From positions 29,984,362-30,048,361 of the forward strand of contig CM049307.1 of assembly GCA_026874595.1 (NCBI GenBank): a stretch of 64,000 nt of DNA, in the 5' to 3' direction. This document shows positions 45,109 to 54,845 of the stretch, piece by piece (position 1 is the stretch's first letter; each line of letters starts with the position of its first letter). The translations under genes were made by a program, and so were the position numbers. The stretch comes from Sipunculus nudus (taxonomy: Eukaryota; Annelida; Sipuncula; Golfingiida; Sipunculidae). Below the pieces are notes generated by a model, which was not told the DNA's origin, made no database searches, and worked only from the letters and a program-made list of their open reading frames with translations.

Positions 45109-48100
45109 ATTTTATAAAAGAATAGATAAAGCATAAATACCTCAGTATTTTTTATGCACATGTAATTGTCAACTTAAAATTGACAGTTTTACATTTTCTT
45201 AAATATCAACAAAATGTTATAATTCCTTCCTCAAAATATTTTATGAAGTTGACTGAATATGGTAAACTGATATGATTTGGTAAAAAAAACCTATCCATTC
45301 ATAAAAGAAGGACAGTCTGACAAACCAAATAGTGATAATAACCTTTCACAGTGGACAACAACATAGATTGTATATAATACTCCTGCAGTTATGTGTGCTG
45401 TCTTAAATATATTCTATTTACACTTGTGGATGATCCATGGAACATATACCTGATGATTTAACAATAACATGATGATTGATGCTTCAGATTAACCAAAGTA
45501 CCAAGTAAACTCAGGAAGCTCTGAGTCTCAGTAACTGATCACCAACTGAAGCATCTGGGTTAAAGTTCTTGGTCATCCTGCCACGATTTCTGTTCTTTTT
45601 AGATAGTAAGAGCTGGAGGTCAATCAACATGTTTTGGGATGTAATATTGCTCAAGCCATCTCATTTAATTATAGTAGGTGTATCAAGGAAGAAAAACAAT
45701 GGCCTTACATGTATCCAGCCGAGTGTGACAAGGTCATGCTCATCCTGGTACATGAACACTTCCTCCTCTCCACTCGTCTCGAAGGAATCTGGGGTTCCTT
45801 TCTGTTTTGGCACCAGAAGATGTGTGATGCGGAAGGAATTTTTGGACTGCAATGAAAATTTTAAGTTCCAATCTATCAAGTTCTGATTTCAGATAATGGG
45901 CACATAAAAGCAAAATTCTCCATCTAAAATATTACAAGATACTTACATTAAGCAGAGTCAAAGTTCACATTATTTTGCAAAGTCTCATCATAACATATAC
46001 TATTAAGTCTCGAATTGGTGTCCTAATCCCCTTTAACAAGGGACCTATGGGTCATGACGCTAAGCTGTTATATATGATTAAAAAATATTATTTAGAAATG
46101 AGGCACATGCTGGTTTTGTGTGGTTATAAATATAAGCTGTATTATGAGTTGTTGTTGTTTAGCTAATGTATGATTTTGATAGTACCTTTGGAGACAGGGA
46201 AGAGGATTGATTTCATTTATTTTATTAACAAATGGAGTACTATTGTCACACAGATTTTGACTTGGCCATATAACTTATAAGCAGAATATATAATATAAGG
46301 GTTTAACTATTAATTTAAAAAAATTACAAATATTGTCCCAAATATAATTTTTATTAAAAATAATAAGAGAATCATATGATTTTTTAAAATGAAATATAAC
46401 TGAAATGATTATTAAAATAATATTAAAGAATATATTCATGAATGCATTCATGAATACATTTTGAAAGTATTTGCACTGGTATTCATATACTTTCATTTTT
46501 ACCTGAATTCCCATTCTTTATGCAAGAAATTTTATAATGGAGTACATAATCATATTCGTATTTAAATACAATTACAAAGTATTCGCACCATGTCTGGTAT
46601 TTATTCAGTTTTCAACAAAAAACAATGATGTTGAGAATCCAGAATATACAAAATTCACACATTTAAATGATGATCATAAGTACCTGGTTTTATGGCTTTT
46701 ATTTATATTAAAAATAACTGTAATAAATTCATTTTGGACTAATTTCACATCAATGTACACACTAGACACAGTAGGAATCAAGATTAATATTATCAACTGC
46801 ATCTTTGTCTATCATTAATTTCCATCATATGATCCCTAATGATTAGTAATGAATGATAAGATTTACTTCTTTATCATTAAAATTGAACTGAAAAATACCA
46901 TAGGTGACTGCATGGTGTTATTTGGAATACGTGACATTCTATCCATCGATACAAGATTCTTATATCATCAGTAACTGCAAGTTAATTTCCTGTTATTATA
47001 TACTAACAAATTCCTTTTCTATTTTTTTAAATTTTTTATTAAAAACCAATAAAAATTTATTAATTTATTGTTTATTGTTATGTAGTTGGTTAAAACTACT
47101 AGATGAGTTGGGTTGGAGACCTGGATCAACTGTGGCTGGCCATAAGCTGCCTGGATTCCCGTGTATGCCTCGCCTCAAGCATACATAATTTGCTGAAAGT
47201 TCAACAAGGTCAACAAAGAGGTGACTCAAGAGGGGCTTGAGAGAGACAAAGTCTGACAGGGTCTCATAAAAAACATTAATAAAAGCTACAATTTTTGACC
47301 AATTTCTTTCAGCTTTCTAAACTTAAAAGCTGAAATCCTTATGTGTGCATGATATGAAAATTATATCAACAGTGCTCACAGGAAACAAACGTGCCATGGT
47401 CAAAGTTGGGCAAAATTTAAGTTTCTAATTTTACATTTATACTAATAACTTATAAAATTTGAAAAATTCATAACTAATTTTTGGTACTCAATTGAATCTT
47501 GATTAAATGATGTTACATCCCTGACAAAAAATCTCTAGCTTCAGCAATCTCCTTGTTAAGGGAGTAAATATATTTCTTGATTTTTTACAAAGTGCATTAT
47601 GTTTGGGCACATAACTTAAAACAATTACGCAATACTGACATCATTCTGGCATGTGCATAGAGAATGAAAAATATGTATATTATTTATGATTAGAGTCAGA
47701 TCAGTGGTTTTGATATTAGGCAGTCTTGAAGTGTAACAATTGGTTTTTAATGGAAAAATGAAGTTTTTCAATAATATCCTGAAGGTATTAAGTCCTAGTG
47801 ACCAAATTCTTGGCATGGTAGGGGATTTTGGAGACATCTAGCTGTATGCAAAATTTAAGGAACTAAGAGCTGAAGCTGGGGAGCTGAGCTCTTGCAAACT
47901 GCATAACACTAGCTTGATGTAAAAAACATGTTACATGGTGCTTGAAAACCTGAATAAAATCTACAGTTTCTGATCAACTGGTTTCAAATTTTTGGTGTCA
48001 ACAGTTGAAAAGGTAGCAAAAACATGCTGTGAAAATTAAATCCACAGTACTTACAGGAAAAAAACGTGCCATGGTCAAACTTGGGCAAAATTTAAGGTAC

Positions 48101-51100
48101 CAATTTTTTATTTTTATTTATATTTTAAAAAATGTAAAAGATTTTCATCTAATTTTGGGTATACAATTTAATTTTGATTAATTAAAGTTATATTACTGGA
48201 AAAAAGGTCCATAGCTTTAACACGTTTTGTGTTAAGTGATCAAATATCTTTCTTGATTTTTTACAAAATGCATTATGTTTGGGTCCATAACTTTTTTAAA
48301 TTATATAATACAGACATAATTTTTTGAATGTACATAGGAACTATATAGAGGAATATTTATGGTAAATATGAGGAAAAACAGATGAGTGGTTTTGATATTG
48401 GGCAGTCCTGAAGTGTGAAAATAGGTTTTTAATAAAAAATTGAGGTTTTTCCTTAATTTCACAAAGGAACTAAGTCGAAAAGACCCAGTTTTCGGCTTGG
48501 TAGGAGATCTTGGGGACATCTAACACTATGCCGAATTTTGGATTCCTAGGTCTTACGGTTTCAAAACGTGCCGCATCTACGGATGGACGGACGACGGACA
48601 ATGGACCACGACTATAGCTCAGATGACTTATAGTCAGCTGAGCTAAAAATATATATATTTTATCAACAAGATATGCTTGTAAATGGTTAATACTGTGCTG
48701 TGCCTGAAAAGTTGTTCATAAATAATAAAAAAATTTACACATACCAATTTTCCACACAGAATGCCTCCAGTTTCAGTTTTGTTCATGGTGTTTGGAAGGG
48801 CGAGATTCAAGAACTTAACCATGATGTCTGTGGGCACAATCACTGACCGAAGGCCATATTTGTTACCAGTGCTGCCACCTGTACTTGTAAAATGATCCGG
48901 TTTAGATGAGCGGTCAACTGATGGAGCACTGAAAAAATAAAAGCACACAAAATTGTCAAACAACAGTATTTCTCCAATGGAATTATGACCTCTAAATTGT
49001 CATAAATTTAAACATGAAACTTTTTTTGTAAATAGTTACAATCCACTGCACAATGCAAATGTGAAATGTCTTTCGACCAACATAGTCTTCATAACAGCGC
49101 AATTTGTGAACTGTTGTCTAATGCAGGGAATGCAGAGTCAGAGCAACAAATCTTGACTGAAACCTAGTGGAACAGATTTGGACAACAGACCAGCTTATCA
49201 TGTAACTCATGTCATACAGTGCCATTCAACTTCAAAATTCAAGTCTGTATCCTTAACATATGTGGAAGACTTACTTTCACTATTTGACAGTTAAGTCTGG
49301 ACATCATGATTAATATCCATGAACTTAAATCTTGTCAGTGTCTGAAACCCAAACCCAAGCTCTCATTATGAAAAGAAGGGTCAGTTTTAAAGGATCAAAT
49401 CAATCTGCTCTGCACTATCATTTAGATCATTTTCCCATCAGTTGATAAAAATAAACTCCAATCCTATTTTTTTATGATTTGTCACTAACATTAAGAGCAA
49501 AGACATCTGGATAAAGCTGACAGAATCATGAAAATAGTATGAATATTCATAAGGGTGTTACCTAGGAGACTGAGGGCTAGTCAAAGGTGGAGCAGTGGGT
49601 AGTGTAGGTGTTGTGGGCTTTAGGTCCCTGCTGGGTACATTTGGTCCGGGAGTGAGAGAACTGTACGCTGGTGGTGGCACTCCAGGTACAGAGCCATCCA
49701 CCAGGCCTGGAAACACTGGCACCGCGCCCGGGAGGGTCTTAGCATCAGCACCAGGTATACTTGCAGCATCAGTCCCTCCAGGCAGCAATGTCCCAGCCAC
49801 GGCCACCCCAGCAGCCATCTCATCATACTTATGTTTGTCTTGTTCCAATTTAATGCGCTCCTGCTCCTGCAGATGGCGCAGTTGTTCCTCTTGGTCATGC
49901 AGCACCTGTGCTGATTTCATCTCATTGAGCTTGTGCTGTTCTTCATTCTGCAGTTCTTCAGCATACTTCCTGTCAGCCTCTTCTAAACGCTGACGCTCCA
50001 GTTCTTTGGCTAATTCTTCCATCCTCTTTTTCTGAAAGCCAAATATTTATCATGCCAGGATATGTATTTAAATAAAATGCCTGAGTGTGCTACCCTCATA
50101 ATGAAATAAGAACCAATAAATAGAAATGTTACAAAATACAAGGAGAGAATATCAAAGCACATACTTTATTTTTATGTGTGATCTGATAGCACTTGGTCTG
50201 CTCTGATATTACATCTAGCTTTTGAATTATTTTAGAATTACATATTATCTGTCCATTTGTCTGTGCTAATTTTTTTCTTTAAAAGTGATTGAGGATTTCG
50301 AAGAAACTAAGTGGAGGGGTCTGTCTTGACACAAAGCAGAGTTAATTAAAAATTGAAGTAGATCTAGACATGACCAAGGATTAGCTATAACCTGTTATGG
50401 GTCTTGAAATTAATGAGGAAGAAAAGCCATTGGTGCTGACATCTATAAGACAAACATGTTATTAATAGGAATATTTGACTCTATCAAGGTTTAATGAATC
50501 ATATTATTGGTGGCTATTGATTATTATGGTTTATAGTGAAATCTCCCCTGATGACCACCCCACTATTACAACCAACCCTGGTAAGACAACCACTCTTTTG
50601 GTCCTAGAATAATGGAAATCATCATATTAAAGAACTCCAGCTAACACAACTACTCCACTAATATGCCTACTCTGCTAGCTAGATTTCCTATATACATTTT
50701 TCCCTTGGGTGAGGCTTTATGCTATCTAGGTGACATCAAGTTTTCCTTACCTCTGCCTCCTTCCATTCTTGTTCTTCCACTGTATATTTTGCATGAAGCT
50801 TTTTCTTGATGATCTCTGCTATTGGCATCACCTTCATCAATTTCTGTTCAGGGAAAGAAAAGCTACTGAGTACCTCAGTCTAAAGCTTTTACAAATATTT
50901 TTAATCCCTGGAGTAGTTTCTTTCAAATTTGTCAATATTTATTTAAAGGGTGTGTAGATCGTTATCATTACCCCTTGTCCTTCATCATCTAGTACCTATT
51001 GGCAAGTTACTAGAATATAAATCATTAACAGATTTATGTTTTAAACTATACCCCACTTTATATATATGTTAATCTAATCATATAACTTTAGACTGATAAA

Positions 51101-51987
51101 AGACCATGTGTATTGATTAGAGTGTAATTTCACAATTATATTCTTTTTATTCCACTACCAGTTTGTATTATGTATATTATGGTATGTACAAGTATTTTAC
51201 AGTGACAGGTACTGGGAGCCAGAGTGTCAGGTTGGTTGTCTCACCTTACTGTTCACAGACTTTTCCTGAGCAGTGACTGTTTTATACTCTGGATGTTTTG
51301 GTAGTTTCTCTACAAATAAGCTGCAAAAACAATATGTAACCAAGTAAAAGAAGCATGTTAATGATGTTATGTGCACATTGTGCCAATGGTCTCGGCTACT
51401 TTGATGCTGATCCTAAATATTACACATGGAACTGTTGAGTTTTAAGATCTAACATAAAATGCTTCTTAAAGCTGAAGAAAAGAAACAGCCACACAGACTA
51501 AATATACATCCATAAAATACGCTCATGAAAAACATGAAACTAAATTTAGATCATTTGCTGTGTTATTTGTTATATACATTGGCCCCTAATATACACATGG
51601 AGTTCAAGACATATAATCATTGATGAGGTTACCCTGAAACTCTTGCTGAAAATAGAGATCTCAAACTCATTATAATGACAAGTCTCGTGAAGAGGCCTTC
51701 TTGTGGGTTGTCACATGATTGTAAAATAAACATATGACAATGAGTAGATTACTGTCAGTGATGACAATCAGTTTTACTTACGTAAGAAACTTGGAGTAGA
51801 GAACGAACGCTTTCTCAAGGTCCCCTTCTTCATGATACACAGTGGCCATACGAACAATCTCCAGTCCAGAGCGGAAGTACCGGCGTGGGGGAATATTAGT
51901 ATCGATATCCACATTGCAGCCATACTGACACAGAGCTCTTACACGCTCTGATGGATCATGAATCTTATTAAATATTGTCTCCGCCAT
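32307..51987 (-). CDS. STAM-binding protein (AMSH), JAMM-type K63 ubiquitin peptidase
   Basis: Spliced, 482 residues. Exons in gene order: 51987-51782, 51320-51245, 50843-50751, 50031-49562, 48928-48745, 45846-45709, 44138-44026, 43360-43258, 32372-32307; all GT-AG with matching phases. AMSH is an endosomal zinc metalloprotease that cleaves K63-linked ubiquitin with STAM/ESCRT-0. Residues 1 to about 125 form the N-terminal helical (USP8-dimer/MIT-type) domain; about 126-198 are coiled coil; then a Pro-rich linker with PPAY (245-248). P284-P292 matches the STAM SH3 motif PX[VI][DN]RXXKP. The JAMM domain has E334, H389, H391, S399 and D402; the second zinc site has H404, C445, H451 and H453. 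All key residues are intact. It is longer than the human protein (about 424), mainly in the linker. Most intronic DNA is repeats. Confidence 0.97.
32720..33862 (+). repeat. About 335-bp monomer tandem repeat with 5' end motif
   Basis: The 5' motif GGGACCCATGGGTC at about 32,729, followed by CTCAGCTG, precedes monomers whose GCGCCACC-type cores lie near 32,880, 33,216 and 33,552 (period about 335). Monomers share CAGTCTGCAGGAACTGATGA, TAGTTGTTCAGATACT and TGTGCCCTGTTAACAGATGA. The final monomer is broken by the element at 33,863. Confidence 0.8.
33863..36500 (+). mobile_element. 2.6-kb non-autonomous element, copy A
   Basis: 5' end has CGGGACCCATGGGTCACGGC and GCTCAGCTGTTATATATG. The 3' end has the hairpin AGCTCAGATGACT / AGTCAGCTGAGCT (36,472-36,496) then an A-run. 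Colinear with 46,036-48,649 and, reversed, 58,333-64,000. Monomer-repeat sequence continues on both sides, so it was inserted into the monomer array. The structure (5' motif, 3' hairpin, matching subterminal words, no transposase) resembles mollusc pearl / Helentron-derived elements; this class is inference. Confidence 0.8.
36501..36845 (+). repeat. Monomer repeat resuming after copy A
   Basis: Resumes with AAAAATAGAAAAC and GGGGTCACCAGTCTGCAGAA, then the rest of a monomer to AACAGATGACCACATCTTTA. It is the right-hand part of the array broken by copy A. Confidence 0.7.
36960..37380 (-). repeat. Degenerate palindrome-repeat relative
   Basis: Units with GTGGCACCACCAGTCTTGT and TGTGCAAAAGTCATTGTAGG resemble the half-units at 1-1,365. 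Palindromes are degenerate (about 37,030, 37,157 and 37,293). Confidence 0.6.
37440..38020. repeat. GAGTGAACTC-type and 22-bp tandem repeats
   Basis: CACTGAGTGAACTC followed by TTGACCTG or ATGACCT recurs from 37,465 to 37,975. An embedded duplication of about 165 bp includes GGCAGTCTGCCAAAGCTATA. At about 37,818-37,915 there are four copies of a 22-bp unit close to CCCATGAGGTGATCACATG. Confidence 0.7.
38021..38439. other. STAMBP intron 8, unclassified
   Basis: Roughly 420 bp related to the following repeat block by words such as AACTTTAACAAA, without clear unit structure. Confidence 0.35.
38440..40745. repeat. Compound repeat with GGTGGCACCACC and CGGACGCC ends
   Basis: Units share GATGATAGCTCCAGCTGTTT, AACTTCCTGTAACTCGGC and ACCATT[C/T]GAACAAACTTGAG, seen at about 38,620, 39,070, 39,900, 40,090 and 40,400. 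Palindrome variants GGTGGCACCACC occur at about 38,947 and 40,271. Two ends read ACGCCGCCACACCATCGCAT / ACGCCACACCATAGCATAAG near 39,340 and 40,720. Non-coding. Confidence 0.7.
40746..41785 (+). repeat. About 340-bp monomer repeat with 3' hairpin end
   Basis: Monomer cores at 40,762 (perfect palindrome), 41,094 and 41,431. The block ends with GATCGCTATAGCTCAGATGA and the hairpin ending AGTCAGCTGAGCTAAAAA at about 41,766-41,783, the same 3' end as the 2.6-kb family. Monomers therefore sit inside elements bounded by that end. Confidence 0.8.
42043..42335. mobile_element. 293-bp GGCC-ended MITE, copy 2
   Basis: Inverted ends GGC, an A-run and GGTATGGTTCTCA, and the reverse complement at right, flanked by TTA on both sides (42,040-42,042 and 42,336-42,338). 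A 3-bp TTA/TAA target fits PIF/Harbinger. Same family as 27,405-27,705. The interior AT-rich frame is not a gene. Confidence 0.8.
42560..43235 (+). repeat. Truncated 3' part of the 2.6-kb element family
   Basis: Colinear with about 35,830-36,500: TCCACAGCAGTTACAGGAAA, then CAAAATTTAAGGTAC, GGCAGTCCTGAAGTGT, and the terminal hairpin ending AGTCAGCTGAGCTAAAAA. It lies about 20 bp from STAMBP exon 8. Confidence 0.75.
43258..43360 (-). CDS. STAMBP coding exon 8: second zinc site
   Basis: Encodes [20 protein letters not shown] then [15 protein letters not shown]. Cys445, His451 and His453 are the remaining structural zinc ligands typical of AMSH. Confidence 0.95.
43361..44025 (-). other. STAMBP intron 7
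   Basis: 665-bp intron; three tandem copies of a 9-bp word (CAGGGTACA) near 43,395 and nothing else notable. Confidence 0.7.
44026..44138 (-). CDS. STAMBP coding exon 7: JAMM core
   Basis: Encodes [17 protein letters not shown] then [20 protein letters not shown]. With the preceding His it completes H-x-H-x(7)-S-x(2)-D and supplies H404. Confidence 0.97.
44778..45014. mobile_element. Foldback MITE of about 237 bp
   Basis: Arms of about 50 bp: left TGTAGATGGGAATCCAGTTG followed by AGTTCGGAACTC and AACTAGTTGAG; right is the reverse complement with one or two changes. The arms contain smaller palindromes (GAGTTC/GAACTC, AACTAGTT). No target duplication defined; an AT array follows. Confidence 0.75.
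45018..45108. repeat. (AT)n microsatellite
   Basis: About 90 bp of AT with one C interruption, next to the foldback element in STAMBP intron 6. Confidence 0.95.
45709..45846 (-). CDS. STAMBP coding exon 6
   Basis: 138 bp, phase 0-0. Encodes [17 protein letters not shown] onward to [11 protein letters not shown], ending exactly at H389, the first metal-binding His of the JAMM motif. Confidence 0.95.
46036..48649 (+). mobile_element. 2.6-kb non-autonomous element, copy B
   Basis: Colinear with copy A from AAGGGACCTATGGGTCATGA to the terminal hairpin near 48,618-48,644. It occupies about 90% of STAMBP intron 5 (45,847-48,744), opposite to the gene's strand. Contains a perfect 24-bp palindrome at 46,433-46,456. 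No transposase or long frame. Confidence 0.85.
48745..48928 (-). CDS. STAMBP coding exon 5: STAM-binding motif and start of JAMM domain
   Basis: Encodes [14 protein letters not shown], matching the STAM SH3-binding motif, then [20 protein letters not shown] and [13 protein letters not shown] with catalytic E334. Donor GTATGT. Confidence 0.95.
48929..49561 (-). other. STAMBP intron 4
   Basis: 633 bp, no repeat or gene recognised. Confidence 0.7.
49562..50031 (-). CDS. STAMBP coding exon 4: coiled coil and Pro-rich linker
   Basis: Begins [20 protein letters not shown], strongly charged heptad-like sequence to about residue 198, then a Gly/Pro/Ala-rich linker with VPPPAYSS and [16 protein letters not shown]. 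Ends two bases into Ser282. PPAY fits the PPxY class bound by NEDD4-type WW domains. Confidence 0.95.
50032..50750 (-). other. STAMBP intron 3
   Basis: 719 bp. A segment at about 50,531-50,660 (GTGAAATCTCCC ... GACCACCCC ... AAGACAACCACTC) resembles the Tc1-type MITE at 26,877-27,054. Confidence 0.55.
50751..50843 (-). CDS. STAMBP coding exon 3
   Basis: 93 bp, phase 0-0. Encodes [20 protein letters not shown] then [11 protein letters not shown], the last helix of the N-terminal domain running into the coiled coil. Donor GTAAGG. Confidence 0.93.
50844..51244 (-). other. STAMBP intron 2
   Basis: 401 bp, nothing recognised. Confidence 0.7.
51245..51320 (-). CDS. STAMBP coding exon 2
   Basis: Acceptor TTTGCAG, donor GTGAGA. 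Encodes [20 protein letters not shown] and KSVNSK, continuing the N-terminal helical domain. Confidence 0.93.
51321..51781 (-). other. STAMBP intron 1 of the coding region
   Basis: 461 bp, nothing recognised. Confidence 0.7.
51782..51987 (-). CDS. STAMBP coding exon 1
   Basis: Encodes [20 protein letters not shown] onward, residues 1-68 plus two bases. ATG context AAAGATGG is strong. An acceptor (TTTACAG) ends at 51,996, so this exon carries 8 nt of 5' UTR and an upstream noncoding exon must exist. Donor GTAAGT. Confidence 0.93.
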
Positions 51988-52319
51988 CTTTATATCTGTA
52001 AATACATATGAAGTTTAAAAGATCCTTAACTAGTTAATATTGTAACAACTACACCAAATTAAAAAGGTATATGAAATGAAAACAATGTTATTAGATCTTA
52101 TGTTCTGATTATCTCCAATTATTTAGCAATTCATGTATGAAGCAACAAATTTGATACAATTTTACAATTACACCATCAATGAAATATATCCAGCTTAAAG
52201 AGCATTTTTTAATGTAAGCATACAAAGTTTGATTTTTTGTTTCAAATGAATTTACACAGATGATTAATGAGTCATGTTCTGACTTTATAGTACATTTATC
52301 AAATGGCTCTGATCAAAAG

Positions 52320-53605
52320 TAAACTAGAATACAGGTAGTGGACAAGCGACTATGTGTATCCGCCTTAACCAGAGTGGGACGGAGGAAGTAAGGAATGGAT
52401 TTGAGTGGCAAGGGGAAATAGAGAGAGGTGTCTTGCATATTAGCATGGATGTCTGCAGCCGAAATGTGCATGTAGGTGGTGCCACCTACCACAAAATCTA
52501 GAAAGTTATCCAAGTTGTATACAATTGTACAATTTTAGGCAGATAAGTCAAACCAGACCTGAGATATAAGTCTGGATGTCTGCAGCCTGAACGTGAAAGT
52601 AGGTGGCGCCACCTGCCACAAAATCGAGAAAGCTATCAAAGATGTATATACATGCAAAATTTCAGGCAGATAAGTCACACCACTGCTGAGATATGAGTGA
52701 TTTTATCCCATGGCAGACAAACGACGGCGTTGTGCAAAAATGGTTGCAGGTGGCGCCACCAGTTTTGCTTATAATAAAGAGCTATGTAAGATCTATACAC
52801 ATGCAAAATTTTGGGAGGATACGTCAAACCACTCCTGAGATATACGCCTGGATGTCTGCAGCCTGAATGTGTATGTAGGTGGCGCCACCTGTCATAAAAT
52901 CAAGAAAGCTTATCCAGGATGAATACACATGCAAAATTACAGATGGAGAAGTCAATTCACAGCAGAGATGAGTGATTTTATCCCACAGCAAACAAACAGA
53001 CAGTCGCTGTGCAAAAATGGTTGCAGGTGGCGCCACCAGTTATGCGTATGATACATAGCTATATGAGATCTATACAAATGCAAAATTTTAGGAGGATACG
53101 TCAAACCAGTCCTGTGATATACGCCTGGATGTCTGCAGCCTGAACATGAATGTAGGTGGTGCCACCTGTCATAAAATCAAGAAAGCTTATCCAGGATGAA
53201 TACACAGTCATGCAAAATTACAGATGGATAAGTCCATTCAAAGCAGAGATGAGTGATTTTATCCCAAGGCAGATGAACAGTAGACACTGTGCAAAAATGG
53301 TTGCAAGTGACGCCACCATTTTCTAAGTATGTTATAAAGCTATCCAAGGGCTACATTTGTGCAAATTTTTTTCCTGATTGGTCAAATGAGTCCAAAGATA
53401 TGTGGGTTAATGTGTCAAAACAGATTAACAGATGGACGCACTGAAGAGAGGAAAGGTCAGAGGTCAAAGCAAAATATTTTGGCACCAGTTCTCATGTGAC
53501 CCAATATTCGTGCAAAGTTTCAGAAAAATCTGTCCAGTGGTCTCAGAGTTCTATTTCAGAAACAAACAGGGCAGCGGTGGCAGAACCCGGTCAAAAACAG
53601 TATCC
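52320..53605. repeat. Palindrome-bearing dimeric tandem repeat, copy 2
   Basis: Same element as 1-1,365. Perfect GGTGGCGCCACC starts at 52,602, 52,749, 52,878 and 53,026; GGTGGTGCCACC variants at 52,475 and 53,155. Spacing alternates 127-129 and 147-148 bp. The tail with AGGTCAGAGGTCAAA also matches copy 1. It lies in the 5' intron region of STAMBP. Confidence 0.85.
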
Positions 53606-54845
53606 TTAATTTAATCATGTTACAGTTTGGAAAATTTGCCCAAATTTTTGATCGAGTGTACTAGTGGTATGCAAGGCAAAACATATTAATGAAATGCTCC
53701 ACACTTTTATAGCAATATATCACTTTATGGGCACAATTAAACGTGTACTTTAATCATTGTAAAAAAAGTAAAGTATAGCAATGAATTAAATAGGGGAAAT
53801 TATAACATTCATCTAGATTATGCATCATGTCTGGGGGGGGGGGATGCAGAGGAGAAGCCAAGCTCAGCTGGATCAAGGGGAAAACCTGGCTAAGCTAATT
53901 AAGCTGGCTTGAGTGCAGAGTGATAAGATAACACAGGCTCCATCACCCAGGTGCACTACACATTTGGTACAGGCCTGTGATGGTTCATTTATTGACAGTT
54001 TAAGTAACGGCCCTTGTACATGTCTACTTGAACTTGTTTTGATCACAACAGGGTATATAGTTATATGTGAAAATGCAGTAGTAAATTACCATTCTACAGT
54101 TTTCCTGTTTTATTATACCAAAAGTTTCACTTCACAAATATTATTTTAATATTTGATCCTAAGTTTATGAAGATTTAATTTTTTCCTGAGATCGTCACAA
54201 ATGGGTCAAGGCCACGGAATTCACCATGGTAATCAATGTCCGCTCTACAAGATTTCGTACCGCCTGATCCCATTTAAAAAACAGCGTTTTCAAATAATAG
54301 CAGAATGAACAATGTGTAAGGAGTTAATCAGATGCTTCAAGACAGTTTCAAAGATTTTATCATTAAAAAAAACCAGTAATTGTGCATTTTAGCAGGTTTT
54401 TTTAGAAGCTTATTTTACCATTTGTAATTGCATTATTTTTTTCGAATTTTGTTCATTCTATAATAAGGAGAAATGTTTACTTATATAAGAAAAAGGCTTA
54501 CAGTTTTCGATAACCAATATATTTTAGATATAATGAGCAAAAATGCTCAAAGATAGCAGGTTTTCTTGGTGATGTCATCAACATAATGCTTAGGCTAACG
54601 TTATGGCAAATGATGAAAATTTTACCCAATAAATTCGACTTTTGAGACATTTTCTGTCAAACAACACCACCTTTCATTATATAAAACTGATTTATTTATA
54701 AAATAATACATCTCATGCACAATACAAAATATTACTTTTTTATAATTTGTGTTAAAGATTGTAAAATTAGCCTCTAAAAAACGCTAAAATGCATAATTTA
54801 ATACCAGAAACCCTGCTAAACTACTGCTTTACTGTTGTACCAGGC
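53606..54845. other. STAMBP 5' region, no feature
   Basis: AT-rich, with a G-run near 53,834. No exon could be assigned. Confidence 0.45.

Larger units (their letters stand above)
44139..45708 (-). other. STAMBP intron 6
   Basis: 1.57-kb intron with a foldback element at 44,778-45,014 and an AT array at 45,018-45,108. The 140-codon plus-strand frame at 44,217-44,639 is antisense and intronic, with no recognisable domain. Confidence 0.7.

Noticed and set aside
46275-46514. Frame starting [13 protein letters not shown] that recurs in all three 2.6-kb copies
   Set aside because: It recurs only because the repeat recurs; the copies end at different points, it is AT-driven, and no protein family is recognisable.
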